Shown here piece after piece: positions 54,877 through 63,085 of a DNA stretch of 64,000 nt. Under the pieces are notes generated by a model, which had not been told where the DNA came from, did not search any database, and saw only the letters and a program-made list of their open reading frames with translations. A program made the position numbers and the translations under genes. Origin of the DNA: Bacillus sp. SM2101 (GTDB lineage: Bacteria > Bacillota > Bacilli > Bacillales > SM2101); assembly GCF_018588585.1 (NCBI RefSeq), contig NZ_JAEUFG010000004.1, positions 62,001 through 126,000 on the forward strand, written 5' to 3'. How positions within the stretch are numbered: the first letter of the stretch is position 1; the number at the start of each line of letters is the position of its first letter.

Positions 54877-55887
54877 TCATTTATATAACCATTCCAATTT
54901 CTTTAATGATCCTTGCTGGTTTACGTGAGACAAGTAATCATATACTTCTTTAAGAAAATGCTCATACTGCTTTGTTGTTTGTAAGATGTTATCTAAAGCT
55001 TTTATATTCCTTTCTGCATTTTCTTGTTTATTATTACGATAATATTCTTCAATACAATCGAAATAATGTATCGGAAATAGTAAACGAGCAAACAATATTC
55101 TAATAAAAAAAGGAGATAGTTGCTTGGAGCGTCCATAATGATAAATAAATTGAGGAATTGTTCGGTTGTCAAACTTACCAGCTCTAAAATATTGGTGTCG
55201 CAACCACTCAGCAATATCTCTTGACGGATGATCAAAAACCCAATCTGTAGGAAACCTTACAAGCTGTTGATGTGACCATGTATTTTCTGTAAACCGTTGA
55301 TGACAAACTGTTGCAGAATCTACTGGTTGTGGTTGTTCATCTAATTCTGTATCAACAAGAAATTGAATAGCGTTTTCTGTTATTCCTAAGTAGTATGGAA
55401 ATGAGCATAGAAATTTTTCATCGAAAGCATTTAGATTTTCTGCTCTTACTTTTCTCCCCCAGAATATTTCCATTTGATCAAGCCTTTTTTCCCATAAGTA
55501 TTTCCACTGTCCAATCCTAGCAGTTCTCGTTACTGAATATGGAAACCCACGACCTATATGATGGAATTTGGCAAGTTCCTTTGCTATATGTACATGTTTT
55601 TTGTACGTAAAATTTTTATATTGTAACAAAGCATACCTTTGGTCATTAATAAGGGCAAACAATAATTTACTCTTAGCAGGTACGAACGTTGAAGTGAATT
55701 GGTCTCCTTTTTGAACAAAATACTTACTAAACTGATCAAGTTCCATTATTTCTTCATCTTCAAGATGATCAACACGGACTGCAACATAGGATGTACGGTT
55801 ATTTCTAAGTGAAAGGAAACTACCTGGATTTGAAAAGCTCTCATTCACAGATATTCCAAAAAATTCATCTATTTGCTCTTTGTTCAT
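54877..55887 (-). CDS. yutH: Spore coat-associated protein YutH
   Basis: A 336-residue protein of the CotS/YutH family, which has a degenerate aminoglycoside-phosphotransferase/kinase-like fold. Recognisable parts are GRGFPYSVTRTARIGQWKYL then WEKRLDQMEIFW, the catalytic-loop-like WSHQQLVRFPTDWVFDHPSR and DIAEWLRHQYFRAG. The usual kinase HxDxxxxN is lost. It is a coat or coat-assembly protein made in sporulation. The ATG has AGGAGAAT upstream. In this window it is read before hom, as in B. subtilis. Confidence 0.92.
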   Translation of the reverse strand: MNKEQIDEFFGISVNESFSNPGSFLSLRNNRTSYVAVRVDHLEDEEIMELDQFSKYFVQKGDQFTSTFVPAKSKLLFALINDQRYALLQYKNFTYKKHVHIAKELAKFHHIGRGFPYSVTRTARIGQWKYLWEKRLDQMEIFWGRKVRAENLNAFDEKFLCSFPYYLGITENAIQFLVDTELDEQPQPVDSATVCHQRFTENTWSHQQLVRFPTDWVFDHPSRDIAEWLRHQYFRAGKFDNRTIPQFIYHYGRSKQLSPFFIRILFARLLFPIHYFDCIEEYYRNNKQENAERNIKALDNILQTTKQYEHFLKEVYDYLSHVNQQGSLKKLEWLYK

Positions 55888-56216
55888 TTTATTCTCCTTT
55901 CTTCACCATAATAAAGGCAATCTCATAATGGCTTAACTTAGCTAATTTACTTATATGTATGCTGCTAATTACTTGAATAATCTACAATGCTCCTTTATGA
56001 TATAGAAAACAATCTGGCAAAATTTTTCACATTCTTAACAATGAACTAGTAAAATATAAGAAAAGTGAGAGCTAGAGCCATCGATGAAAACTTCCATAAA
56101 ACATGAAGGTTTCTGTTCGTAAGATATGTATCTCATAGGTAATGTTAAAAAACAACTACATTCCATATGAGACGCTTAAATGTAAGGAAAAAACACTTAG
56201 GAATCAGGTGACTACA
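55888..56216. other. yutH-yutG divergent region
   Basis: 329 bp. An imperfect hairpin GAAAACTTC / GAAGGTTTC lies at 56085-56113. An ATG-initiated frame at 56142 continues into yutG without a good ribosome site. No repeat copy is seen. Confidence 0.4.
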
Positions 56217-56714
56217 ATGGAAATTGAAAGAAGCAACCAAATCGAAGCGAGCGCTAGAGAGCTATTAATTCAAAGAGGTGTTACAATCGATGATATTGCT
56301 GACCTTGTATATTTTTTACAAGTGAAATATCATCCAGATTTAACGAAGGAAGTATGTAAAGATAATATTGAACGTGTTTTATCTAAACGTGAAGTACAAA
56401 ATGCTATATTGACAGGAATTCAATTAGACATTCTTGCAGAAAAAGGCTTACTAGAAGAACCACTTCTTTCAACAATTACTGAAGATGAAGGGTTATATGG
56501 GGTTGACGAAATACTCGCCTTATCAATTGTCAATGTATATGGTTCAATCGGGTTTACTAACTATGGATATATTGACAAAGAAAAACCTGGCATACTTAAA
56601 GATTTAAATGATAAATCCTCAGGGAAATGTCATACATTTTTAGACGATATCGTAGGAGCGATTGCAGCAGCTGCCTCAAGTCGACTTGCCCACAGATTCG
56701 CAAACACAGAGTAA
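56217..56714 (+). CDS. yutG: Phosphatidylglycerophosphatase A-like protein YutG
   Basis: A 165-residue protein of the PgpA family. The characteristic segments are LVYFLQVKYHPDLTKEVCKD, DEGLYGVDEILALSIVNVYG and CHTFLDDIVGAIAAAASSRL. There are no obvious membrane helices, as in B. subtilis YutG. It should dephosphorylate phosphatidylglycerophosphate or a related substrate. I chose the ATG with AGGTG 6 nt upstream; a 25-codon extension is open but unsupported. The gene runs into the second repeat array before the next terminator. Confidence 0.9.
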   Translation: MEIERSNQIEASARELLIQRGVTIDDIADLVYFLQVKYHPDLTKEVCKDNIERVLSKREVQNAILTGIQLDILAEKGLLEEPLLSTITEDEGLYGVDEILALSIVNVYGSIGFTNYGYIDKEKPGILKDLNDKSSGKCHTFLDDIVGAIAAAASSRLAHRFANTE

Positions 56715-56717
56715 GAA

Positions 56718-57321
56718 GAAAAGCGGAAGTGCCTTGAACATCCCCGACAAGCACTGGAGCCATTTCACATGAAGGCGCTTTTTGCCTTCGGGTGAAATGG
56801 TGAAGTGACTCGAGGGGATAGGCACAGGAGCTGGACAAGAAGAAAAGCGGAAGTGCCTTGAACATCCCCGACAAGCACTGGAGCCATTTCACATGAAGGC
56901 GCTTTTTGCCTTCGGGTGAAATGGTGAAGTGACTCGAGGGGATAGGCACAGGAGCTGGACAAGAAGAAAAGCGGAAGTGCCTTGAACATCCCCGACAAGC
57001 ACTGGAGCCATTTCACATGAAGGCGCTTTTTGCCTTCGGGTAAAATGGTGAAGTGACTCGAGGGGATAGGCACAGGAGCTGGACAAGAAAAAAAGCGGAA
57101 GGTGCCCGCTTATCGACGACAAGCATAAGCCAATTCGGCATGAAGGTTGCTTTTTAACCATCTTGACGGATTGGCTTATGACCTCGAGACGATGGCACCT
57201 GTAGCTAGACATGTAGAAAAGCGAATGTGCCTTGAACATCCCAAACAAGCACTGGAGCCATTTCACATAAGGTGCTTTTTGCCTTCGGGTGTATGCTTGC
57301 AATGACCTCGAGAGGCTAGGA
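56718..57321. repeat. Second array of 124-bp structured repeat units
   Basis: Five units begin near 56718, 56842, 56966, 57090 and 57216. Units 1-3 are virtually identical (one change). Unit 4 is of the type seen at 5509-5631. Unit 5 is truncated or rearranged at its right side. Each complete unit pairs GTGCCT/AGGCAC, ATCCCC/GGGGAT, CACT/AGTG, CCATTTCAC/GTGAAATGG and GAAGGC/GCCTTC; unit 4 uses GGTGCC/GGCACC, ATCG/CGAT and CATAAGCCAAT/ATTGGCTTATG instead. Open frames in it on the minus strand are repeat artefacts. It lies between the yutG stop and a plus-strand terminator. Confidence 0.92.
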
Positions 57322-57393
57322 TGCAAACTTGAAATACCTTGCAACGTTAAAGGTTTATGTAAGAAAAAAAACTGTTAAAACGCTTAGAATTGA

Positions 57394-57441
57394 ATGCACG
57401 TCAAATTGTTAAACAGTATCTAACAATTTGACGTGCAGTTT
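57394..57441 (+). terminator. Strong terminator after the repeat array
   Basis: A perfect 17-bp stem TGCACGTCAAATTGTTA / TAACAATTTGACGTGCA with a 9-nt loop, then GTTTTT. The plus-strand direction fits the yutG transcript, which would therefore contain the whole array in its 3' UTR. Confidence 0.9.
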
Positions 57442-57534
57442 TTATGTGCTAAATATATTTTATTACGATGTTAATTAAACATTTTGTTGCGAATTAAACT
57501 TCTTAATGAAAGATGATGCGGTTTTTCCAACATA

Positions 57535-58308
57535 TTAAATAAGTTCCATCCATTCTTCTAAAGTATTGATGACGTGTGTTGGCTGCTGCTTATACCCTTT
57601 TAATAATTCCTTAGTCGTCACACCTGTATGAACTAATAACGTATCCATACCAGCATTCATACCTGCTAGAATATCTGTATCGTAATTATCTCCAACCATC
57701 ACAGTATTTTCTTTAGCCACACCAAGTACTTTAAGGGCTTGGTCTACAATTATTTTTTCTGGTTTACCTATAAAGATTGGATCAACTTGAGTTGAAACAG
57801 TAATAACAGATGTTAGTGAACCGTTACCTGGTAATAACCCTCTCTCTGTTGGGATTGCAATATCACCATTTGTTGAAATAAAAGTTGCTCCATCTCTTAC
57901 AGCAAGACAACCTAATGCAAGTTTCTCATAATTAATACTTCGATCAATCCCTACTACAACAAAATCAGGTTTGTTATCCTTTAATTCAATTCCTTGATCA
58001 GTTAATGCTGTTTGAATACCTTCCTCCCCTATTACGTATGCACTGGCATGCTCTTTTTGTTCTGATATGTAGTTAGCAGTTGCCATACTAGTCGTAAAAA
58101 CCTGCTCTTCTGTAGACGGTATATCAAAATCTCTAAGCTTTTGTGCTACTTGTGCTGGTGTTCGAGAAGAATTATTCGTTACAAATAAATAGGGGATATT
58201 ATTCTTGTATAATTTTTTCACAAAATCACTCGCTGCATCAATTTTATCTTTTCCCCTATACATGGTTCCATCTAAATCAATTAAATAGCCTTCATATTTC
58301 TTTGACAT
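57535..58308 (-). CDS. yutF: HAD-IIA phosphatase YutF (NagD-like)
   Basis: A 257-residue HAD-superfamily phosphatase of subclass IIA. Motif I is YLIDLDGTMYRG (nucleophile Asp), motif II is FVTNNSSRTPAQVA, motif III lies around PEKIIVDQAL, and motif IV is MVGDNYDTDILAG. A C2 cap is inserted between motifs II and III. It matches YutF/NagD-type phosphatases. B. subtilis YutF has been described as a nucleotide or sugar phosphatase; the substrate here is not known. The ATG has GAGAG-type site upstream. Confidence 0.95.
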   Translation of the reverse strand: MSKKYEGYLIDLDGTMYRGKDKIDAASDFVKKLYKNNIPYLFVTNNSSRTPAQVAQKLRDFDIPSTEEQVFTTSMATANYISEQKEHASAYVIGEEGIQTALTDQGIELKDNKPDFVVVGIDRSINYEKLALGCLAVRDGATFISTNGDIAIPTERGLLPGNGSLTSVITVSTQVDPIFIGKPEKIIVDQALKVLGVAKENTVMVGDNYDTDILAGMNAGMDTLLVHTGVTTKELLKGYKQQPTHVINTLEEWMELI

Positions 58309-58389
58309 GTTACACTCTCCTAAATAGTCATTGTGCTTTCTTATCTTATCAAAAAAAACACTTTCTATAAAAAATAGAAAGCGTTTACT

Positions 58390-59034
58390 TTATTTTTTTC
58401 TATTTACTGATGGCTTTTTTACTTCGTAACGACAATAATCATCGCCTTTTGCTAAACAAGAGCATGCAGTCACATCAGTTTTAAGTACATCTTTAAATAG
58501 TTGTAATTCACAAGCACATGCTTGTTCATAGTGCTCAGCAACTTCGGAAATTGGACAATTAAATTCGTTAATGTAAAATACGTCATCGTCTTTTTGTTCA
58601 ATTTCTGCCATATATCCATTTTCATTTTGTATAGAAGCAAGTTCTTTAATTTTTTCCTCAAATGTTTTATTCTTCAATCGATCGTCATATCTTTTCGTCA
58701 ATCGGTCTAATCTATTTTGGAAAAGTTGATGAATCATTTCTTGTCCGCCCATTTTATGAATATCTTCCAGGAACTCTAAGGTAACTGATTTATAATTACG
58801 AGGAAATAGTTCTTCACCTTTAGCTGATAATTGATAGACATGTATAGGTCTTCCAATTGCTTGACGTACAAGTGTAGATTGTATATATAAATCTCTTTCT
58901 AATGTATTTAAGTGTCTTCTAACAGCCATTTCTGTTATTCCAAGCTCATTAGCAAGTTCAATAACAGTCAGACGCTTTTTGAATTTAAGCAGCCTTAAAA
59001 TTTCATCACGAGTTGAAGAGGATTTATTTTGCAT
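58390..59034 (-). CDS. SufR-like helix-turn-helix regulator with C-terminal Cys cluster
   Basis: A 214-residue regulator. An N-terminal winged HTH of the DeoR/ArsR type (residues 8-55; LTVIELANELGITEMAVRRH) is followed by a helical linker and a Cys-rich end: C160, C173, C175, C191, C193 and C201 (FNCPIS, ACACE, ACSCL, YCRYE). This agrees with SufR-type Fe-S cluster-sensing repressors. I infer that it senses Fe-S status and controls genes of cluster assembly or use; the nearby lipA, yutI and yutM are possible but unproven targets. The gene is monocistronic, read towards yutF. Confidence 0.88.
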   Translation of the reverse strand: MQNKSSSTRDEILRLLKFKKRLTVIELANELGITEMAVRRHLNTLERDLYIQSTLVRQAIGRPIHVYQLSAKGEELFPRNYKSVTLEFLEDIHKMGGQEMIHQLFQNRLDRLTKRYDDRLKNKTFEEKIKELASIQNENGYMAEIEQKDDDVFYINEFNCPISEVAEHYEQACACELQLFKDVLKTDVTACSCLAKGDDYCRYEVKKPSVNRKK

Positions 59035-59120
59035 GTACTTTCACCATCCTCTTCTTATTGTATACGATTTTACATGTTATAACAATTAATACGTTGCAAA
59101 CAGCAGGCTACCATAGCATG

Positions 59121-59564
59121 CTATCGTTCACTTCTAAATGCTGATACTGGACCTAATTCATTAGCTAAATAGTTTAGAACAGACGACGAAAATGTTTTAA
59201 TACAGGCTATGTTTTTCTGTACTTCAGCTATTAATTGTTTATGGTTTATATGTAAATAATCATGGACAACCATTTTACGGTAACGAATTATATTTTTAAG
59301 TGCCTCACCATCATCATTTGAAACGACCTTTTCATCAATTAATATATCTATTATATCTTCATAACTTCCTGGATCTCGCATAATGAATCCATCAATGATT
59401 AAATTTCCTACATCTAGCACCGACTCAATCATAATATGTACTATTCGTTCCAATGCTAATTGTTCAATTTGTCCATTGAATGTTTGTTTACTTTCAAATA
59501 ATTGCACATGATTATCTAAAAAGACTAATGTTACTTCTATTTTTTGTCTATCAACAAAATACAT
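59121..59564 (-). CDS. yutE: YutE, DUF86/HepT-like protein
   Basis: A 147-residue helical protein of the DUF86/HepT (HEPN) family. The R-x6-HDY motif is RYRKMVVHDYL at about residues 94-104, the presumed RNase site of HEPN toxins. YutE is a lone chromosomal member without a partner nucleotidyltransferase (MNT) gene next to it. It may act on RNA or have lost activity. The start has AAGGAGACTC upstream of the ATG. Confidence 0.9.
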   Translation of the reverse strand: MYFVDRQKIEVTLVFLDNHVQLFESKQTFNGQIEQLALERIVHIMIESVLDVGNLIIDGFIMRDPGSYEDIIDILIDEKVVSNDDGEALKNIIRYRKMVVHDYLHINHKQLIAEVQKNIACIKTFSSSVLNYLANELGPVSAFRSER

Positions 59565-59672
59565 ATGAGTCTCCTTTCAACTTACAAACTTGCACTTACC
59601 CTTATTCTACCACATCATAAGGTCCGATATTGTTGCTGCTCCCCTCCTAAATGTTCAGATACTCATAAGAAA

Positions 59673-59700
59673 GTTGCGTGGTTGATTCATACGATATAAT
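59673..59700 (+). promoter_or_regulatory. Likely sigma A promoter of the DUF3055 gene
   Basis: A perfect -10 TATAAT at 59695-59700 with TTGCGT about 15 nt upstream as a weak -35. It is 27 nt before the start codon. Confidence 0.5.
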
Positions 59701-59726
59701 ATACTAATAGTAAGGAGGGAGTACAT

Positions 59727-59993
59727 ATGAGTGAACGTTTCTTTTTATATGATGAAACTGCACAAACAACGACAAGATTTGTGAGCTTCATGGGAGAGCA
59801 TCAACGTTTTGATTTGGCAATTATTAAATCAGATAAATATTACGGTAAGCACCTTGTCTTAAACTTACTAAGTAATAAATTTGCTATTATAGGTCAAGAC
59901 GATTTGGATGAACCTGGGTTTCTTGAGGGGGCTTATCAGCTTAGTGAAGAAGACGCACATGAATTGCGCTCATTTTTAGAAGAGATTGTATAA
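59727..59993 (+). CDS. DUF3055 family protein
   Basis: An 88-residue protein starting MSERFFLYDETAQTTTRFVS, then FDLAIIKSDKYYGKHLVLNL and FAIIGQDDLDEPGFLEGAY. It matches the DUF3055 family (SAV0927-type), small Firmicute proteins of unknown function, found near yutE in other bacilli. The ATG has AAGGAGGGAG 6 nt upstream. It is probably followed in the same transcript by the next gene (81-bp gap). Confidence 0.88.
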   Translation: MSERFFLYDETAQTTTRFVSFMGEHQRFDLAIIKSDKYYGKHLVLNLLSNKFAIIGQDDLDEPGFLEGAYQLSEEDAHELRSFLEEIV

Positions 59994-60074
59994 TTCAGTC
60001 TGTTCACTGGGAATAATACCAATAGATCTAACTTTAAGCTGTTGGTATTATTCCAAAAAGTAGGTGTAGCCATC

Positions 60075-60326
60075 ATGAATAATAATAAGAATGAATCTTA
60101 CTCAGATTTTAATAATGTTGAAGCAATGAAAAATTATATAGTTCCAGAACAACTCCCTGAAGGCCCTTATGGCTCACCTCGGGGACAAGAAGAGCAAGTT
60201 GAGAATAAAAGCTCCTCATGGGAGCCAAATCAACGATATTATAGTGCTTTTAACTATGAGGTTAAATCACTACATCATGATATTCCTCGCAAATTTCCTG
60301 GTGCACACCCTCCACATGACAAATAA
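60075..60326 (+). CDS. Small hydrophilic protein, unknown family
   Basis: An 83-residue protein reading MNNNKNESYSDFNNVEAMKN, then YIVPEQLPEGPYGSPRGQEE, and ending IPRKFPGAHPPHDK. It is hydrophilic, rich in Pro and Asn, and without membrane segments. The ATG was chosen because AGGTG lies 8 nt upstream; an ATG 11 codons earlier has none. Such Pro-rich short proteins are common near lipA/yutD in bacilli, but I do not recognise a named family. Confidence 0.7.
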   Translation: MNNNKNESYSDFNNVEAMKNYIVPEQLPEGPYGSPRGQEEQVENKSSSWEPNQRYYSAFNYEVKSLHHDIPRKFPGAHPPHDK

Positions 60327-60429
60327 AGTGCTCATGTGTTATGACAAACCCTTGTCGTAAACTTTGTTTTCTATTTTTACAAATCACAAAGCTAGGTCTT
60401 TTAAACAAGGGTCTTTCAAACTTTGTGCT

Positions 60430-60552
60430 TTTTTACTTACTTTAAGCAACTGATGTGTACGATATGATTTTTATAGCCTTTAAAGGTAAAAGGTGCTAAA
60501 CATGATTAGCCCTTATGACGAAAAGCAACAATTAATGGGAAAACAGCCGTAA
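60430..60552 (-). repeat. TIR repeat, minus orientation
   Basis: The end ACGAAAAGCAACAATTAATG then GGAAAACAGCC is clear; the other end and the core (AAGGTGCTAAACATGATTAG) are diverged. It lies in the 301-bp gap between the hydrophilic protein gene and yutD. Confidence 0.65.
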
Positions 60553-60627
60553 CAAAACAAAAGATATGGCTTAAGGCTAGTTATATGTTGGCCTCTAATA
60601 CGTCATGACAATAGTATTGATACTAGC

Positions 60628-60912
60628 TTACTTTTTTTTATTCTTCACTTTTCGCAAGACAAAATACGCACAGCCAAAATTACAATATTCAAATAAATAC
60701 TCTGAGATTGAACTAATCTTTGTATCAAATGTTGCTTTTTGATTTTGATCTTCAAAAAAGCCTCGTAACCTTAATTGATTATAGCCCCAATCCCCTACTA
60801 TGTAGTCATACTTATTTAAAATATCTGAATATCTTGCTCGGAAATCCTCTTCTTTAAACCCATCTTTTATATTTTCAACTAATTCAAAACAATGGTTATT
60901 AATACAAATCAT
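60628..60912 (-). CDS. yutD: YutD-like DUF1027 protein
   Basis: A 94-residue protein of the YutD-like family. The segment DGFKEEDFRARYSDILNKYD, then YIVGDWGYNQLRLRGFF and FEYCNFGCAYFVLRK, is characteristic. It is conserved next to lipA in Firmicutes and has no known function. The ATG has AGGAGG 7 nt upstream. Confidence 0.92.
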   Translation of the reverse strand: MICINNHCFELVENIKDGFKEEDFRARYSDILNKYDYIVGDWGYNQLRLRGFFEDQNQKATFDTKISSISEYLFEYCNFGCAYFVLRKVKNKKK

Positions 60913-61041
60913 TAAATATACCTCCTACAGAAAAAGAAGTTCTTACCTTATTTTTACCATAAAAATTATAGAATTACCATTCGATTACTCTTATAAAACT
61001 GTTTCAATTGCACAATGTTAGTATATGAGGAGGTGTTTGAA

Positions 61042-61659
61042 TTGAACAAAACGATGATACTGCTAGTCAGCATATCGAGTGCTTTTTATTTAACAGCTTG
61101 TGCAACCAATGCAGGAGAAAAACAAGCACTTTATGAAAGAAACGGTACAACAGTTAATGTTACAGATCGCAACGATTTATATAATGAAACAAACTTGAGA
61201 AACGATAGAGAGCCTACTCGTTATGGATATGTGAGACATCAGAAAAACCCTATACCTGGAAAAGATACATCATATGATCAGATGGCTAAATTAGACAAAG
61301 AACAAGCAGCTGACGTAATTGGAAAGTTATGCACTCAGCTACCGAACGTTTCAGATGTAGCCACACTCGTCACTGATGAAGAAGTATTAATCGCTTATGA
61401 AACTGAATCAGATGATAGAGACTTGATTGCCGAGCAAGTAAAGAGAACTGCAACATCAGTTGTTCCAGGCTACTACGATATTATTGTTGCAGATAATCTA
61501 GAAATAAGCAAAGAAATTGAAAGGTATGGAGCCTTGGATGCATCTAATAGTAGTATCGATAAATCACTTAGAGAAACCATTAAGAAAATGTTGACATATC
61601 CTCAAGGAACAGACTTTAATTCAAACAAATTGAAAGATCAAGACATGATGTCAAAATAA
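61042..61659 (+). CDS. yutC: YhcN/YlaJ-family sporulation lipoprotein YutC
   Basis: A 205-residue lipoprotein. The TTG start gives MNKTMILLVSISSAFYLTAC, a signal with a lipobox LTAC. The YhcN/YlaJ domain (about residues 70-190) carries VIGKLCTQLPNVSDVATLVT and a YDIIVAD stretch. Family members are sporulation-associated, with some in the spore membrane. GAGGAGGTG is 6 nt before the TTG; the upstream ATG at 61015 gives no signal peptide. It is convergent with lipA. Confidence 0.9.
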   Translation: MNKTMILLVSISSAFYLTACATNAGEKQALYERNGTTVNVTDRNDLYNETNLRNDREPTRYGYVRHQKNPIPGKDTSYDQMAKLDKEQAADVIGKLCTQLPNVSDVATLVTDEEVLIAYETESDDRDLIAEQVKRTATSVVPGYYDIIVADNLEISKEIERYGALDASNSSIDKSLRETIKKMLTYPQGTDFNSNKLKDQDMMSK

Positions 61660-61675
61660 AGTTCATTATACACTA

Positions 61676-61699
61676 AAGTCCAGCATTGTAGCTGGACTT
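61676..61699. terminator. Bidirectional hairpin between yutC and lipA
   Basis: A perfect stem AAGTCCAGC / GCTGGACTT with a 6-nt loop, placed 16 nt from each gene end. T tails are weak. Confidence 0.7.
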
Positions 61700-61715
61700 C
61701 TCATTTAGAAAATAT

Positions 61716-62609
61716 TTATGCTTCCTGCGCTTTCTTTGCAGCTGCACTAACTTGTTCATCGGCATGATATGAAGAGCGAACAAGCGGACCAGACTCACAA
61801 TGACTAAAGCCTTTACTTAACGCAATTTCTTTAAATTCAGCAAATTCATCAGGGTGATAATATTTCACAACAGGTAAATGACTCTTAGAAGGTTGTAAAT
61901 ATTGCCCAATTGTAAGAATATCAACTTGATTTTCTCGTAAATCATCCATAGCCTCTATAAGATCTTCCTTCGTTTCACCTAAGCCAATCATAATACTTGA
62001 CTTAGTTGGAATATCTGGCTGCATTTCTTTCGCTCTTCTTAAAAATTCTAAAGAACGCTCATATTTTGCTCTAGCCCTTACTCGATCCGATAATCGCTTA
62101 ACTGTTTCAATGTTATGATTTAATATATCGGGACGTGCATCCATTAATGTTTTCAAATTATCATATTTTCCTCCCATATCGGAAGGGAGCACCTCTATAG
62201 ATGTAAGTGGGCTTTTCCTTCTAATAGCCCGAACAGTTTCTGCAAACACTTCACTTCCACCATCTTTTAAATCATCACGTGCAACAGCTGTAACGACCAC
62301 ATGCTTTAAATTCATTAACTGGACAGAATCAGCAACACGTTCAGGCTCTTGCCAGTCAAGCTCTGTAGGCAAGCCTGTTTTTACTGCACAAAAACGACAC
62401 GCTCTCGTACATATATCTCCTAAAATCATAAATGTCGCCGTTCTTCGCTCAGCCCAACATTCGTGTATATTTGGGCACTTCGCTTCTTCACATACAGTAT
62501 GTAGCTTCTTTTCTCGCATCATTTTTTTAAGGCCTGTATAATTTTCGTTCGTATTTAATTTTATTTTCAGCCATTCCGGTTTACGTTTATATTCCTGTTT
62601 GTTAGCCAA
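61716..62609 (-). CDS. lipA: Lipoyl synthase
   Basis: A 297-residue radical SAM enzyme that inserts sulfur into octanoyl-protein to make lipoyl groups. The radical SAM cluster is CTRACRFC; the auxiliary cluster Cys are in [13 protein letters not shown]; the C-terminal serine motif is [11 protein letters not shown]. It matches B. subtilis LipA (YutB) nearly throughout. The TTG start (62609) aligns with its N terminus and has GGAG 8-9 nt upstream. It has no 5' partner. Confidence 0.97.
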   Translation of the reverse strand: MANKQEYKRKPEWLKIKLNTNENYTGLKKMMREKKLHTVCEEAKCPNIHECWAERRTATFMILGDICTRACRFCAVKTGLPTELDWQEPERVADSVQLMNLKHVVVTAVARDDLKDGGSEVFAETVRAIRRKSPLTSIEVLPSDMGGKYDNLKTLMDARPDILNHNIETVKRLSDRVRARAKYERSLEFLRRAKEMQPDIPTKSSIMIGLGETKEDLIEAMDDLRENQVDILTIGQYLQPSKSHLPVVKYYHPDEFAEFKEIALSKGFSHCESGPLVRSSYHADEQVSAAAKKAQEA

Positions 62610-62679
62610 TTTTATCAACTCCAATTTATAGCTCTATCCTCTTAATTATATATCCAAACAATGTGTGTATCCAAATTTC

Positions 62680-62801
62680 AAGCTTTTTGCATTGATTATT
62701 GCTTTTTGCACAAAGATACATATCCCACTAGTTCATGACATCTTATCAAATTTCATCAAGCTGTAGTTTACAAATGGGCAACAAAGTAAACTAAAAAGCC
62801 C
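62680..62801 (+). repeat. TIR repeat, plus orientation
   Basis: Left end AAGCTTTTTGCATTGATTAT then TGCTTTTTGCAC, core CTAGTTCATGACATCTTATC, right end CAACAAAGTAAACTAAAAAG then CCC. It lies upstream of lipA on the other strand. Confidence 0.72.
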
Positions 62802-62905
62802 CATCCAATGTTATTTCTTCTGTCACTTTACCACATTTCTCAAGAAACGAACAAGAAAAAAGAATTACCAAGAATTTCTACTCGATTTTTATTATTAAAA
62901 TACTA

Positions 62906-63050
62906 CTTAGCTACAAACTAACATTAAGTAGCTAAGAGAGGGATCAAAGGAGCTTCACCAACAGAATTAACATGAGAAGGCTTAGCTTTAAGCGCTCAAG
63001 TTTGTGCGGTAATGGATATGAGTGATATAGCGAACAAACTCAAATTTTTT
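62906..63050 (+). promoter_or_regulatory. Possible structured leader of lytH
   Basis: The stretch contains CTTAGCTAC (62906) / GTAGCTAAG (62928), a second CTTAGCT (62981) that could compete for the same partner, and AGTTTGT (62999) / ACAAACT (63034) followed by six T at 63045. The last could be an intrinsic terminator before lytH. It matches no riboswitch class I know. The T run ends about 36 nt before the start codon. Confidence 0.35.
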
Positions 63051-63085
63051 CCTCACTTTTTCAACACCTTTAATAGAAGGGAGAA

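Noticed and set aside
56596-57344. Overlapping minus-strand open frames starting MPIPSS in the repeat array
   Set aside because: They are produced by translation of the 124-bp repeat units, run through hairpins, have no ribosome site, and repeat the same peptide with each unit. The similar frame at 5497-5739 has the same cause.
62906-63050. c-di-AMP (ydaO-type) riboswitch before lytH
   Set aside because: The region lacks the GGGGGACCC-like and CGCTTAA-type conserved blocks known for that class. It was kept only as an unassigned leader.
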